Assembly: GCF_043951865.1 (NCBI RefSeq)
Contig: NZ_JBINJF010000015.1
Span: forward strand, 43,909-107,908
Length of the DNA stretch: 64,000 bases
Direction: 5' to 3'
Source: JAMQKA01 sp043951865
GTDB taxonomy: Bacteria; Bacteroidota; Rhodothermia; Balneolales; Balneolaceae
Part shown: piece by piece, positions 9,289-19,066 of the stretch
Layout of the letters: each line of letters opens with the position of its first letter
How positions within the stretch are numbered: the first letter of the stretch is position 1
Position numbers and translations under genes: made by a program
The notes under the pieces: generated by a model
Databases searched by the model: none
Told to the model about the DNA's origin: nothing
What the model saw: the letters and a program-made list of their open reading frames with translations, nothing else

Positions 9289-10494
9289 ATGCATTGGAAA
9301 AAAACATTACTCATCTGTTGTGCAATCCTGCTTTTTGGAGGAGCGGCAACTACACTGATTTTCTCCACCGAGCCCACGGCCCAGCGTACTGGTGCCACCC
9401 AGCAGACCGCCATGCTCGTTGATGTCATCGAGGTTCAGCGGGGGACTTATGAACCGACCATCAGAGCCATGGGCACTGTAATGCCCTCTCAGGATATCAC
9501 GTTAAGTCCCCGCGTGAGTGGCCAGGTTATGGAGCGTTCACCCAACTTTACCCCCGGTGGATATGTAGAAAAGGGGGAAACGCTGCTCCAGCTCGATCCC
9601 TCCGATTACGAGAACACCCTTCAGCAGCGCGAAAGCGACCTCAGCCAGGCTATGTCAGACCTGAAAATTGAGATGGGTCGTCAAAATGTGGCGCAACAGG
9701 ATTACCAGCTACTCAGCGATACGCTCTCGGAAGAAAACAGAGAGCTTGTGCTCCGGGAACCCCAGCTGGAGGCCGCACGGTCTGAAGTTCAGTCGGCGCG
9801 CGCCGCTGTTCAACAGGCAGAACTGGACCTGGAACGGACAACGATCAAGGCACCCTTCGACGCCCATATCCTGAGCCGTAATGTAAATGTGGGCTCGCAG
9901 GTTGCCCCCGGCGACAACCTGGGGCGCCTCGTTGGCTTAGATACCTACTGGGTGGAGGCCACGGTTCCGTTGTCTCAACTCCGGTGGCTCTCCTTTCCAT
10001 CTGACCGGGATCAGGGTTCAGAAGTCAGGATTATAAATAGAACGGCCTGGGATGAAGGAGAATACCGCCTGGGACACTTATTCCGACTGGTGGGCTCGCT
10101 GGAAAATAAAACACGCATGGCGCGCGTGCTGATAACGGTCCGCGATCCCCAGTCATACCAGACCGGCAATACCGGTCTGCCCCGGCTGATAATCGGTTCC
10201 TTTGTGGAATCGAATATCAAGGCTGATGCGATCGCCAACGTGTTCCGCCTAAACCGGGACTACCTGCGTCAAAACGATACCGTGTGGGTAATGGAGGATG
10301 GTGAGCTGAGCATACGTGATGTTGACATCGTCTTCAGGGATGCCGAATACGCCTATATCAGGGGCGGCCTCAACGAGCAGGACCAGGTGGTGACAACGAA
10401 TCTTTCAACCGTAACTGATGGCGCTCCCCTGCGCCTCCAGGGTTCCGGCGACAGTGAAACAGAACAGGATTCCGTACAAACGGATATCCAGTAA
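9289..10494 (+). CDS. RND efflux periplasmic adaptor (HlyD/MFP family)
   Basis: Bridges the inner-membrane pump to the outer-membrane channel. The 401 residues have an N-terminal membrane anchor or signal (about 4-25), a first lipoyl half-motif (SGQVMERSPNFTPGGYVEKG), a coiled-coil hairpin (about 105-180), the second lipoyl half (IKAPFDAHILSRNVNVGSQV) and beta-barrel and membrane-proximal domains. The C-terminus ends in an acidic, low-complexity tail. It lies between the OprM-like gene and the RND permease on the same strand, 42 bp before the latter, so the three very probably act together. The substrate cannot be told from the sequence. Confidence 0.93.
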   Translation: MHWKKTLLICCAILLFGGAATTLIFSTEPTAQRTGATQQTAMLVDVIEVQRGTYEPTIRAMGTVMPSQDITLSPRVSGQVMERSPNFTPGGYVEKGETLLQLDPSDYENTLQQRESDLSQAMSDLKIEMGRQNVAQQDYQLLSDTLSEENRELVLREPQLEAARSEVQSARAAVQQAELDLERTTIKAPFDAHILSRNVNVGSQVAPGDNLGRLVGLDTYWVEATVPLSQLRWLSFPSDRDQGSEVRIINRTAWDEGEYRLGHLFRLVGSLENKTRMARVLITVRDPQSYQTGNTGLPRLIIGSFVESNIKADAIANVFRLNRDYLRQNDTVWVMEDGELSIRDVDIVFRDAEYAYIRGGLNEQDQVVTTNLSTVTDGAPLRLQGSGDSETEQDSVQTDIQ

Positions 10495-10535
10495 CACCGG
10501 GATTAAAATGCAATCTTCATGAAGGTTCAGGATAA

Positions 10536-13500
10536 ATGAGCAATTCTGATTCACATACCAACCGGGATTCCGACTATTCGGGACCGATAGCCTATATGGC
10601 GCGTAATCCTATTGCTGCCAACCTCTTGATGATTATCTTGATCGGCGGCGGCATCTGGACGATGTTCAATATCCAGAAAGAGGTTTTCCCGCAGTACCAG
10701 CTGGATATGGTGGAAGTGAGTGTCGTCTATCCGGGAGCCGCCCCCGCTGAAGTTGAACAGGGAATTTTACGGCCCGTGGAAGAAGCGATACGGGGTGTAC
10801 AGGGCATTAAGGAGGTCACCTCCAGTGCCGATGAGGGTTCGGGCGAAGTGATGATTGAACTGGTTGCGGGAACCGACCGAATGAAGACGTTCCAGGATAT
10901 CGACCAGGCCGTGAACCGCATACGAACTTTTCCCGATGATATTGAAGAGCCGGAAGTACGGCTGCAGTCAAACCAGCAGGAAGTGATGACCATCGGGCTG
11001 TACGGCGATGCGGATATCTGGACCCTCCGCAAACTGGCCGAAAATGTGCGCGACCAGATGCTGAGCACCCCGGAGATCACTCAGGTTGAAATCGGGAATG
11101 TACCCGATTATGTCACCCACGTGGAAATTCCCCGAAACCGGCTCCGGGAGTACGATCTCACGCTGCAGGATGTGGCCGACATTATCGCCAGCTCCAGCGA
11201 GGATATCCCCGCCGGGGCGGTGGAAACCAACGCCGGTGAAATTCTCTTGCGCATGCAGGAACGCAAACAGTGGGCAGAAGACTACGGCACTATTGAAGTG
11301 ATCTCCTCCGATATGGGCAGCAACCTGACGCTGGCAGACCTGGCCAAAATTACGGACGGATTTGAGGAGACGGGATTCCACGGGGAGTTCAACCGGCAGC
11401 CGTCCATCGATCTTGAAATTTACCGGATCGGGGAGCAGTCTCCCCTGGAGATTGCCGCTGCCGTTCGGACTGTCCTGGAGGAGGCCGAACCCTCCTTTCC
11501 CCCGGGCGTCCAATACCGCATTGACAGCAGCAGCGCCCAGGACTACAGCGAACGCCTCTCCCTGCTTACGGAAAACGGCGTTATCGCGATCCTGATCGTC
11601 ATATTCATCCTGGCCCTGTTCCTTGAATACCGGCTGGCATTCTGGGTCATGATGGGGATGACGATCTCTTTTATCGGCGGACTGCTTTTCCTGCCGGTCA
11701 TTGGGCTGAGCATCAACATGATATCGATGTTCGGATTCCTGGTGGTGCTGGGCATTGTGGTCGATGACGCGATTGTGGTTGGCGAAAATGTATATGAGTA
11801 CCGTCAGAAGGGGCTGAGTTTCCTCGATGCCGCCATAGAGGGAGCAAAAGATATCGGCAAGCCGGTTACGTTCAGTATCTTTACCAATATTGTCGCCTTT
11901 ATCCCCCTGTTGTTCATCCCCGGCACAACCGGTAAATACTGGTGGCCCCTGCCTGCGGTGGTTATCGTTGTGCTGGCCGTCTCCCTGTTTGAAGCCCTGT
12001 TTATACTGCCTGCCCACCTGGCACACAGTTCAACAGAAGAGAGCAGGTTCAAACTCGGGAAAACCCTGCATCGCTGGCAACAGTCATTTGCAGATCGCTT
12101 TAACCGGTTTATCGATACCTACTACCGTTCATTCCTGGAGCTCAGTCTCCGCAACCGCTACATCACGTTAAGCACCGCCATCGCCCTGCTCGTGGTGGTC
12201 GGTGGCTATGGCTACAGCGATCACATGGGCATGGTGATGATGCCCGAGGTCTCCGCCGACGAAATCGAGGCGGGAGCAAGTCTGCCGGTCGGTACAACCC
12301 CGGCACAGGCTGCACTGGTCGCCGAGGAGATCACCAACTCCACCCACCAGATGTTTGAGGAGCACAACCTTTTTGAGGTGGCAGAGGGTATCAAAACCAA
12401 CGTGCGGGGACAAAGCTTTATCGATGTTGAAATTGTGATGAAACCGCCCGGGGAGCGCGACATGACGGCCCAGCAGCTTATTGAACTCTGGCGGAACCAG
12501 ATCGGTGACATTGAGGGACTCGACCAGATCACCTTTGAAGCTGAGCGGGGGCCTGCGGGCTACCTGCCGGATATCAGTGTGGACCTGAGTCATTCCGACA
12601 TCGAGGTACTGGAGGCGGCCAGCGAGGCTTTCATGCAACAGGTTGAATCTTTTGAGGAAACCCGCGATGTCAGTGACAACTACAATCGCGGCAAGACGCA
12701 GTTTGATTTCAAACTCCTGCCCGAAGGGCGCAAACTCGGGTTGACGCCGGCCGATGTCGGAGAACAGCTGCGAAATTCATTTTACGGCGCCCTTGCCATG
12801 CGCCAGCTGCGGGGTACAAACGAGATTGAAGTTCGCGTAAAGCTGCCTAAACAGCAGCGCGAGGACATCTACCACCTGGAGGACCTGGTCATCAAAACGC
12901 CGGCAGGGACTGACGTCCCCCTGATGGATGTGGTTGAAGTTGAGGAGGGTCAGGCGTTCACCACCATCAACCGCAGGGATGGACGCCGGGTGGTATCGGT
13001 CAGTATGGATGCTGAACCGGCCAATGCAGTAAGCCGGGTACTGGCCTCCATACAGTCGGAGGTGCTCCCCCAGCTGCGGCAGGACTTCCCGGGCATTACC
13101 TGGAGTTTTGAGGGAAGCCAGGCCGAGATGCGCGAATCCACGCAGGCCCTGTGGGGAGGATTTGCCCTGGCTATGATTGTGATCTACGCACTGCTTGCCA
13201 TCGCATTCAGCAGCTACCTGCAGCCGCTCATTGTCATGGGTGCAATTCCCTTCGGCATTGTAGGAGCTGTAATCGGGCATATCCTGCTGGGCTACGACCT
13301 TTCACTGGTCAGCCTGATGGGGGTCATCGCACTCTCGGGGGTTGTACTGAACGACTCCCTGATCATGATCGATTATGCAAACAAGAAGCGGGCGGACCTG
13401 TCGGTCTTCGATGCCATTCACGAAGCCGGGCTAAGACGCTTCAGGCCCATTATCCTGACCACGTTTACCACCTTTGGCGGGCTTACCCCGATTATCCTGG

Positions 13501-13646
13501 AGACCTCCCGGCAGGCGTATCACCTGATACCGATGGCGATATCCCTCGGCTTTGGAATTGTGTTTGCCACCTCTATTATTCTCGTAATCGTACCCTGCCT
13601 GTACCTTATTCTCGAAGATGTGTTGGCCCAGTTCAAAACGGCCTGA
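10536..13646 (+). CDS. RND efflux permease (AcrB/HAE family)
   Basis: Proton-driven inner-membrane exporter of 1036 residues, the normal length for the family, with twelve predicted membrane helices and two large periplasmic loops. TM1 (NLLMIILIGGGIWTMFNIQK) and the PGAAPAEVEQGILRPVEEAI porter motif are clear. The TM4 aspartate pair needed for proton relay is present (GIVVDDAIVVGENV). TM10 reads SGVVLNDSLIMIDYAN: the lysine of AcrB-type pumps is replaced by Asn, as in the GVVVNDSLVL subgroup of RND pumps. It is the third gene of the OMF-adaptor-pump operon. It ends 18 bp from a convergent gene with no obvious terminator between them. Confidence 0.95.
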   Translation: MSNSDSHTNRDSDYSGPIAYMARNPIAANLLMIILIGGGIWTMFNIQKEVFPQYQLDMVEVSVVYPGAAPAEVEQGILRPVEEAIRGVQGIKEVTSSADEGSGEVMIELVAGTDRMKTFQDIDQAVNRIRTFPDDIEEPEVRLQSNQQEVMTIGLYGDADIWTLRKLAENVRDQMLSTPEITQVEIGNVPDYVTHVEIPRNRLREYDLTLQDVADIIASSSEDIPAGAVETNAGEILLRMQERKQWAEDYGTIEVISSDMGSNLTLADLAKITDGFEETGFHGEFNRQPSIDLEIYRIGEQSPLEIAAAVRTVLEEAEPSFPPGVQYRIDSSSAQDYSERLSLLTENGVIAILIVIFILALFLEYRLAFWVMMGMTISFIGGLLFLPVIGLSINMISMFGFLVVLGIVVDDAIVVGENVYEYRQKGLSFLDAAIEGAKDIGKPVTFSIFTNIVAFIPLLFIPGTTGKYWWPLPAVVIVVLAVSLFEALFILPAHLAHSSTEESRFKLGKTLHRWQQSFADRFNRFIDTYYRSFLELSLRNRYITLSTAIALLVVVGGYGYSDHMGMVMMPEVSADEIEAGASLPVGTTPAQAALVAEEITNSTHQMFEEHNLFEVAEGIKTNVRGQSFIDVEIVMKPPGERDMTAQQLIELWRNQIGDIEGLDQITFEAERGPAGYLPDISVDLSHSDIEVLEAASEAFMQQVESFEETRDVSDNYNRGKTQFDFKLLPEGRKLGLTPADVGEQLRNSFYGALAMRQLRGTNEIEVRVKLPKQQREDIYHLEDLVIKTPAGTDVPLMDVVEVEEGQAFTTINRRDGRRVVSVSMDAEPANAVSRVLASIQSEVLPQLRQDFPGITWSFEGSQAEMRESTQALWGGFALAMIVIYALLAIAFSSYLQPLIVMGAIPFGIVGAVIGHILLGYDLSLVSLMGVIALSGVVLNDSLIMIDYANKKRADLSVFDAIHEAGLRRFRPIILTTFTTFGGLTPIILETSRQAYHLIPMAISLGFGIVFATSIILVIVPCLYLILEDVLAQFKTA

Positions 13647-13664
13647 AATAAATGGGAATAGACC

Positions 13665-14588
13665 CTACTCATCGGCTGCAGCGGGTTCTTTCGCTGCAGC
13701 TATCTGTTCGCTGTTTTCTTCCTTCTCCTTGACAGCACGGGCCTGCTCGGCGGGACTGGCAAATAAGATCCACAAATACTCCTTCCACCCGGAGGCTTCT
13801 TTAATATCCTTCCAGATATCGATAAATTCGTGGAATACTAGGTACACCGGGTTATACGATTCGGGCGGTTTCGTTATGCCGTAATTCGGCGTATTCAGCT
13901 CGGGTTGAAACGTACCGAACATTCGGTCCCATATAATAAATGTAGAGCCGTAGTTTTTGTCCAGATAGTGATCATCCTTGGCATGGTGCACGCGATGGTG
14001 AGAAGGGGTTGTAAAAATAAACTCAATGGGCCGCGGCAGCTTGTCAATCATTTCAGTATGAATCCAGAACTGGTAAAGCACCGCAATCTGGTGACAGATA
14101 AAAAAGACCACCGGATGAAAACCCGCCATTGCCACAGGCAGAAAAAAGATCACTTTGAAACCCTGAACCCAGGAAAGACGAAAAGAAACGGAAAAATTAT
14201 ACTGCTCGGAAGAGTGATGAGGGACATGCGTTGCCCACCAGATCCGCTGTTCGTGGGCAATGCGGTGCGCCCAGTACCGGCAAAAATCCAAAAACACAAA
14301 ACAGAGCGGGTAAGACCACCAGGTATGCGGTACACGCCAGGGCATCATGTTATAGAAAAAGAGTATCAGCCCAAAGATACTTACCTTGGTGAGAGAGCTG
14401 ACAATGATATTGCCGATGCCGATCGCCGTGGAAGCCCAAAAATCTTTTGTATCATACCGATCCTTCTTTTGGTAATAACTTATACCCCATTCGAGAAACA
14501 CGAGGGCAAACATTACCGGGGCTGCATAAATAATGATGGGCGGCAGGCCCATGTTCATAAGTTCTTCTAGAGTAATCAGTTCTGGCAT
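13665..14588 (-). CDS. sterol desaturase / fatty acid hydroxylase family membrane protein
   Basis: An integral membrane di-iron enzyme of 307 residues. The family histidine boxes are present in order: HRIAHE, HVPHHSSEQYN and HHRVHHAKDDHYLDKNYG, with WDRMFGTFQ following, as in fatty acid hydroxylases and related carotenoid or sterol enzymes. Hydrophobic helices occupy about 15-35, 50-75, 85-105 and 140-165. The C-terminal 40 residues are hydrophilic and rich in Ala, Glu and Lys. The substrate is unknown. It is convergent with the RND permease and stands alone, with no lipid-biosynthesis neighbours. Confidence 0.9.
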   Translation of the reverse strand: MPELITLEELMNMGLPPIIIYAAPVMFALVFLEWGISYYQKKDRYDTKDFWASTAIGIGNIIVSSLTKVSIFGLILFFYNMMPWRVPHTWWSYPLCFVFLDFCRYWAHRIAHEQRIWWATHVPHHSSEQYNFSVSFRLSWVQGFKVIFFLPVAMAGFHPVVFFICHQIAVLYQFWIHTEMIDKLPRPIEFIFTTPSHHRVHHAKDDHYLDKNYGSTFIIWDRMFGTFQPELNTPNYGITKPPESYNPVYLVFHEFIDIWKDIKEASGWKEYLWILFASPAEQARAVKEKEENSEQIAAAKEPAAADE

Positions 14589-14859
14589 ATGACTTTAAAA
14601 AATTTTATCAGAGGCGTCGTAAAATCACCGTTTTACCGGGCTCTCCGGGTATTCGAAAATTCTCAATAATTATCCGGGAATGCGATTCTGCATCCGACCA
14701 GGGATTGGCCTGAACAAACCACCGGAGATCAACGCCCTCTGTCACAAGAGTTAAAGAGGACTAAAGCTATCAGTTATAATTATGAATCAAAAAATTTAAT
14801 TCCGTGGAATTTACCTGACAGGTTGCAGTGTTAATAAAACCAATTATTAAGATTAAAAC

Positions 14860-15639
14860 ATGACTATGAAAAATTTTTTACCTGTTATCGGTATCCTCCT
14901 TTTGATTTTGCCGGTTACAACAGCAGCACAAAACGCTGATGAGGACCCACGGGCCCGCGAAATATTTGAGGAGGTCGACCAGCGCCGCGAGCGGATTGAT
15001 TACGAGACGGCCGACATGCAGATGATTATCTACGATGCCCGGGGTCGCACCCGCAACCGGCAGATTCAGTCTTTCAGTTACAACAGGAATAAAACAAGTC
15101 GATCCCTGCTGGTTTTTGAGGAGCCCGCCAACGTCAGGGGAACGGCCTTTCTCACTCTCAGTGAAGGAAGCGATGAAGTCCAGAAACTCTACCTGCCGGC
15201 CCTCCAGCGTATCAAAATCATTTCGGCTTCAGAACAGGGTGACCGGTTTATGGGCAGCGATTTCACCTACGAGGACCTGGGAGACCGCCAGCCGGAAGAT
15301 TACCGATTCCAGATGCATGCGGAAACAGATACCTCCTACGTACTGCGCGCCGAGAAAAGGGATCAAAGTCAATATGCCTGGCTTTATTTCCATGTAGATC
15401 CTGATCGCTACGTGGTAGAGAAGATTGAATATTTCAATGCACAAGGCGACATGATCAAGCGGCTGGAGGCCACCGGTCATGAGCAGGTCCTGGAGGGAGT
15501 CTGGCAGGCTAGTGCCATGGTGATGCATGACCTGGCGGAAAATCGGAAAACCGAGCTCCGCTGGAGCGACCGCACCATCGGAACTCCGATACCGGAATGG
15601 AGATTTACCGATCGGGGATTGCGGCGCGGAATAAACTGA
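14860..15639 (+). CDS. exported LolA-like protein (outer-membrane lipoprotein-sorting family)
   Basis: The 259 residues start with a signal peptide (MKNFLPVIGILLLILPVTTAAQ), so the mature protein is periplasmic. The body matches the LolA-like family often labelled outer membrane lipoprotein-sorting protein: FEEVDQRRERIDYETADMQM near the start, then SLLVFEEPANVRGTAFLTL and LQRIKIISASEQGDRFMGSD. These proteins usually sit beside an MMPL/RND-type transporter; here none is adjacent and the gene is alone. ATG codons at 14860 and 14866 are both plausible starts. The role in lipid or lipoprotein transfer is inferred from the fold family only. Confidence 0.8.
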   Translation: MTMKNFLPVIGILLLILPVTTAAQNADEDPRAREIFEEVDQRRERIDYETADMQMIIYDARGRTRNRQIQSFSYNRNKTSRSLLVFEEPANVRGTAFLTLSEGSDEVQKLYLPALQRIKIISASEQGDRFMGSDFTYEDLGDRQPEDYRFQMHAETDTSYVLRAEKRDQSQYAWLYFHVDPDRYVVEKIEYFNAQGDMIKRLEATGHEQVLEGVWQASAMVMHDLAENRKTELRWSDRTIGTPIPEWRFTDRGLRRGIN

Positions 15640-15677
15640 ACGAGCGGTAATTGAAAATATATGCCCCCGGCTCACTT

Positions 15678-16673
15678 TTAATCTGCTTTTTTAAGCTCCT
15701 TACCGGCGGGTTTAACCGTTAGAACCGGCATATCCACGTGCTGGGCCACTTTTTCAGTTGTGGAACCGAGAAAGAAGTGGGCAAGTCCGCTGTGCCCGTG
15801 TGTGGTCATAACGATCAGGTCGGCATTGTCCGGGGCATAATTTTCAATTTCATAATGGGCTGAAAGCCCTTTTGCTATAACGGTATTCAGCTGTATGGCT
15901 TTAGGATTTACTCCCTCTGTTATTAAAATCTGATCCTCAAATTCCCGGTCGCCCCGCTGTACGGTAATCCCATCCTGGCCGGTCTCAGAAAGGTATTCAG
16001 TCAATTTCTCAAGGATGGCTTGGTAGAGGTCAGACTCTTCGGTATTGCCGGGATTTCGTTCCAGGCTTTCCGACAAGGTTCCGTAGAGCTCCAACACATG
16101 GAAGAGCGTGATCCGGGCACCGTAGGTATCAGCGAGGGCCAGCGCCACCGGCAGGCATGCAAATGAAAGCGAAGATGCATCTGTTGGCAGCAATATATTT
16201 TTAATGCCCTCCGGTTTCAGGCGGTTATCAACCGTAAATACCGGTACCGCGGAGTAACGGATCACTTTTTCGGTAATGCTACCGCGCAGCAGATCTGAAC
16301 TGTGCTCCCCCCTTGCTGCCATTACAACAAGATCATAGCCGTTATCCGAGGCGAACTCCGCTATCGCTTTCGATGGTTTCCGCTCAATTCGCACGAGCGC
16401 ATCGCCCTTGTTTTCCTCCTTCAGATAATCCGCCATAAATCCCTTCAGGCGGTGCTGCGCCCCATCCTTGACATGAGGATACAGGTCTTCATCAAAATTC
16501 AGGGGAACTCCCAGTTTGTTAATACTTTCGCTAAAATATTTCAGCGTGGGCACAATATGTATCATATCTACCCGTGCCCCGAACTTTGACGCCAGTTCCT
16601 GAGCATGGGTATAAGCAGAAATCGCCTCGTCAGAAAAATCGGTGGGCACTAATATTTTTTTAATCTCCATCAT
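15678..16673 (-). CDS. tandem universal stress protein (two UspA domains)
   Basis: A cytoplasmic protein of 331 residues with two UspA domains. The first (about 2-150) begins EIKKILVPTDFSDEAISAYT and ends with an ATP-binding-type motif, VMAARGEHSSDLLRGSITEK. The second (about 160-322) begins GIKNILLPTDASSLSFACLP and ends VMTTHGHSGLAHFFLGSTTE. Both keep the G-x2-G-x9-G-S/T phosphate-binding pattern in some form, the second most clearly. It is monocistronic and convergent with the LolA-like gene. Such tandem proteins are usually induced by starvation or stress; that is family knowledge, not visible here. Confidence 0.93.
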   Translation of the reverse strand: MMEIKKILVPTDFSDEAISAYTHAQELASKFGARVDMIHIVPTLKYFSESINKLGVPLNFDEDLYPHVKDGAQHRLKGFMADYLKEENKGDALVRIERKPSKAIAEFASDNGYDLVVMAARGEHSSDLLRGSITEKVIRYSAVPVFTVDNRLKPEGIKNILLPTDASSLSFACLPVALALADTYGARITLFHVLELYGTLSESLERNPGNTEESDLYQAILEKLTEYLSETGQDGITVQRGDREFEDQILITEGVNPKAIQLNTVIAKGLSAHYEIENYAPDNADLIVMTTHGHSGLAHFFLGSTTEKVAQHVDMPVLTVKPAGKELKKAD

Positions 16674-16823
16674 GGTAATCTCCCTTTTGGATCAACACTT
16701 GAATTTACAGATGCATATACGCGAAGTTCTTCATCAATTGGTCATTTTTTCAGTACAACAAAAAGTAACATACAAATATGAATTTACGATCAATTTTTAA
16801 AATTGGTCGTACGAGAATACAGC

Positions 16824-17987
16824 CTATTCCAACTCTGTTGACCGCAGGTAGTCAAGTCCCCCAACCATGGCCAGACCAATTATCATGCCGATAATGCCAC
16901 TCCAAAAATGTTGGGTGCCGGCGTCTTCCCTCGTCAGGTACGGGATGTAGGGGGTCGTCTTGATCATTTTCTGCTTTATCGTCTGGATTTCAACCCGTTT
17001 CTCCGGGCCGTCGGTCTTTACTGGTCCCAGCCGCTCGTATTCCGGCCGGTTTTTATCGGGACCATGCTCTCGCAATGTTTCTGCCCGTGGATGGTCGTAA
17101 TCCACAATTTCTGTTTTCCGTACCGTTTCGTGGTATGTACGGTCTTGATACGGCCAGATAACGTAAAGCGACCCGATCAAAAAACCGATAAGCACTGCCA
17201 GGGTAAAACCGTAATAACGGTCCAGCAGCCAGGAAAGCAGCCGCGAAAACAGGGCCAGTCCTACTGCCGCGCCTGCAAAAAAGGTGAGCAATACCAGTAC
17301 CGGTTCCAGTGATTCGCCCAATGCCGCCACCTGCGACAGGATGTAGTCGTACTTGCGGAGTATAAGCAGAAGATATGAGCCAGAAATGCCGGGCAGAATC
17401 ATGGCACATATGGCAATGGAGCCGCTAAAAAAAACGAACAGGCTCGTTTCCGGCGTATCGGTGGGTACCAGCGTCACCACCCAGAACCCGACCAGCGTTC
17501 CGAACAGGATAAACAGACCATGCCTCCAATCCAGGGCGTCTATCACTTTTACGAGAATATAGATTGATCCCACGATAAGCCCGAAAAAGAGTCCGAAAAT
17601 CAACTCCGGTTTTGTGAACATGTAGACTTGCAGTGGTACCACGCGGGTAAAGAAGATGATGGCCAGGACAATGCCACTGAACAGCATAAACAAGAATTTC
17701 CAGTGCACCACCTGGAACGCCGCCTGCCAGCGGAAGGTCAACAAACGGGTGAGAAACCGGGTATTGGCACTTTTAATAGCATTGATCAGGCGCTCATAAA
17801 TACCCAGGATAAGGGCCAGAGTCCCCCCGCTCACGCCGGGTACGATATCCGCGGAGCCCATCAAAAAACCCTTGACAAGCAGGAGCGGCCACTCTTTCCA
17901 TGATGTGGATTCTAAGTCTGTATTTTCTGTTGCAGGCGACGTCTGAGTTTCTTCTTCTCCAACCACAATGTTAGTAACAACGACCAA
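16824..17987 (-). CDS. DUF368 family polytopic membrane protein
   Basis: The protein is 387 residues or slightly shorter with about nine hydrophobic segments. The family signature is intact near the N-terminus (GFLMGSADIVPGVSGGTLAL) and repeated in the second half (SGSIAICAMILPGISGSYLL). DUF368 proteins have been linked to polyprenyl-phosphate lipid transport across the membrane (PopT group); I infer this from the family. A hydrophilic insertion of about 65 residues rich in charged residues lies between the last two helices. The start is uncertain: TTG at 17987 or GTG at 17966, since no upstream ATG exists. The gene stands alone. Confidence 0.88.
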   Translation of the reverse strand: MVVVTNIVVGEEETQTSPATENTDLESTSWKEWPLLLVKGFLMGSADIVPGVSGGTLALILGIYERLINAIKSANTRFLTRLLTFRWQAAFQVVHWKFLFMLFSGIVLAIIFFTRVVPLQVYMFTKPELIFGLFFGLIVGSIYILVKVIDALDWRHGLFILFGTLVGFWVVTLVPTDTPETSLFVFFSGSIAICAMILPGISGSYLLLILRKYDYILSQVAALGESLEPVLVLLTFFAGAAVGLALFSRLLSWLLDRYYGFTLAVLIGFLIGSLYVIWPYQDRTYHETVRKTEIVDYDHPRAETLREHGPDKNRPEYERLGPVKTDGPEKRVEIQTIKQKMIKTTPYIPYLTREDAGTQHFWSGIIGMIIGLAMVGGLDYLRSTELE

Positions 17988-18143
17988 TGAACAGGTGCCG
18001 GTTATTCATTGCTCCGGTTTCCGATTAACGTAAATATTCAATAATGGCGGTGGTAAGTTATCAAGATATGCGTAATACGCAACACCAAATTAAACCCTGA
18101 AAAAGATGGCAGGCAACCAGCTGTTCTCATCACTGATCCCCGC

Positions 18144-18812
18144 CTACTCGTTCCACCCCTTCTCCCCGATCAGCGGAACAAACTTGAAATCCTTGTAGTT
18201 TTCCTCTTCAAACTCATCTTCCCGAATCTTGATAATACGTTTCATCACCTGGCGTGTGGAGCTCCCCACCGGTATCACAAGCCGCCCGTTTACATTCAGT
18301 TGTTTTACCAGCTCATCGGGTACGACCGGCGCACCTGCGGTTACCACGATGGCGTCATACGGGGCATACGCGGACCAACCCATCGTTCCGTCTCCCAGTT
18401 TGAGCTGCACTTTGTACCCCAGCTCGCGGAGGGTGGAGCGCGCCCGCTCGTAGAGTTCCTTGTGCCGTTCAATGGTATACACCTCGGCTCCCAGCTCACA
18501 CAAAATCGCGGCCTGGTATCCCGAACCGGTCCCGATCTCCAGTACCTTTTCGCCCGGCTTTGCTTCCAGCAGCTCCGTTTGCCGGGCTACCGTATAGGGC
18601 TGGGAGATAGTCTGTTCCTTCCCTATTGGCAGCGCCGTATCTTTGTACGCCCGGTCGGCCAGCGCCGTATCCACAAACTGGTGTCGGGGGACGATGCTGA
18701 ACGCCTCCAGAACGCGTTCGTCCTTGATACCTTTGCTTCGCAGCGTATCCACCAGGCGACGCCGGCGCTGTTTGTATTTCAGATCTCCATGACCGGATCC
18801 CAAATTTAGCAT
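18144..18812 (-). CDS. pcm: protein-L-isoaspartate O-methyltransferase
   Basis: Repairs isoaspartyl residues in aged proteins using S-adenosylmethionine. The 222 residues carry the family blocks: VPRHQFV, YKDTALPIGKEQTISQPY, the SAM-binding loop EIGTGSGYQAAIL, GDGTMGW and YDAIVVTAGAPVVPDEL. The length is typical. The ATG at 18812 follows a weak AT-rich leader; the N-terminal eight residues are unusual and a slightly later start is possible. It is divergent from the AsmA-like gene, with a 254-bp shared upstream region in which I find no clear promoter. Confidence 0.95.
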   Translation of the reverse strand: MLNLGSGHGDLKYKQRRRRLVDTLRSKGIKDERVLEAFSIVPRHQFVDTALADRAYKDTALPIGKEQTISQPYTVARQTELLEAKPGEKVLEIGTGSGYQAAILCELGAEVYTIERHKELYERARSTLRELGYKVQLKLGDGTMGWSAYAPYDAIVVTAGAPVVPDELVKQLNVNGRLVIPVGSSTRQVMKRIIKIREDEFEEENYKDFKFVPLIGEKGWNE

Positions 18813-19066
18813 ATAGTATACTACTACCTATTTAGAAAATGCGTTTCAACAACTCTTCTAAACATAAGGAACTTGAACCAATAAAACGGATATTAATTTT
18901 ACCGGCCTGCTGCCGGAAGACCTGTTTTCTGCAACAGCATCCCCCTCTGACGGGATAATAAACCAAGTCGATCTCTCCCCGAATCCCATAAATTTTAATG
19001 TGCCGGGCGCGGTTTATTTACTTAAATTGCGTTTCAAAAATCTGTTCATTTTTATTCTCATCATCC

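Noticed and set aside
10968..12026. Minus-strand frame of 352 codons inside the RND permease gene
   Set aside because: It is an antisense shadow rich in His, Asp, Gly and Gln, as is usual opposite membrane proteins; no motif is present.
13647..13664. Terminator between the RND permease and the convergent hydroxylase gene
   Set aside because: The 18-bp gap has no inverted repeat.
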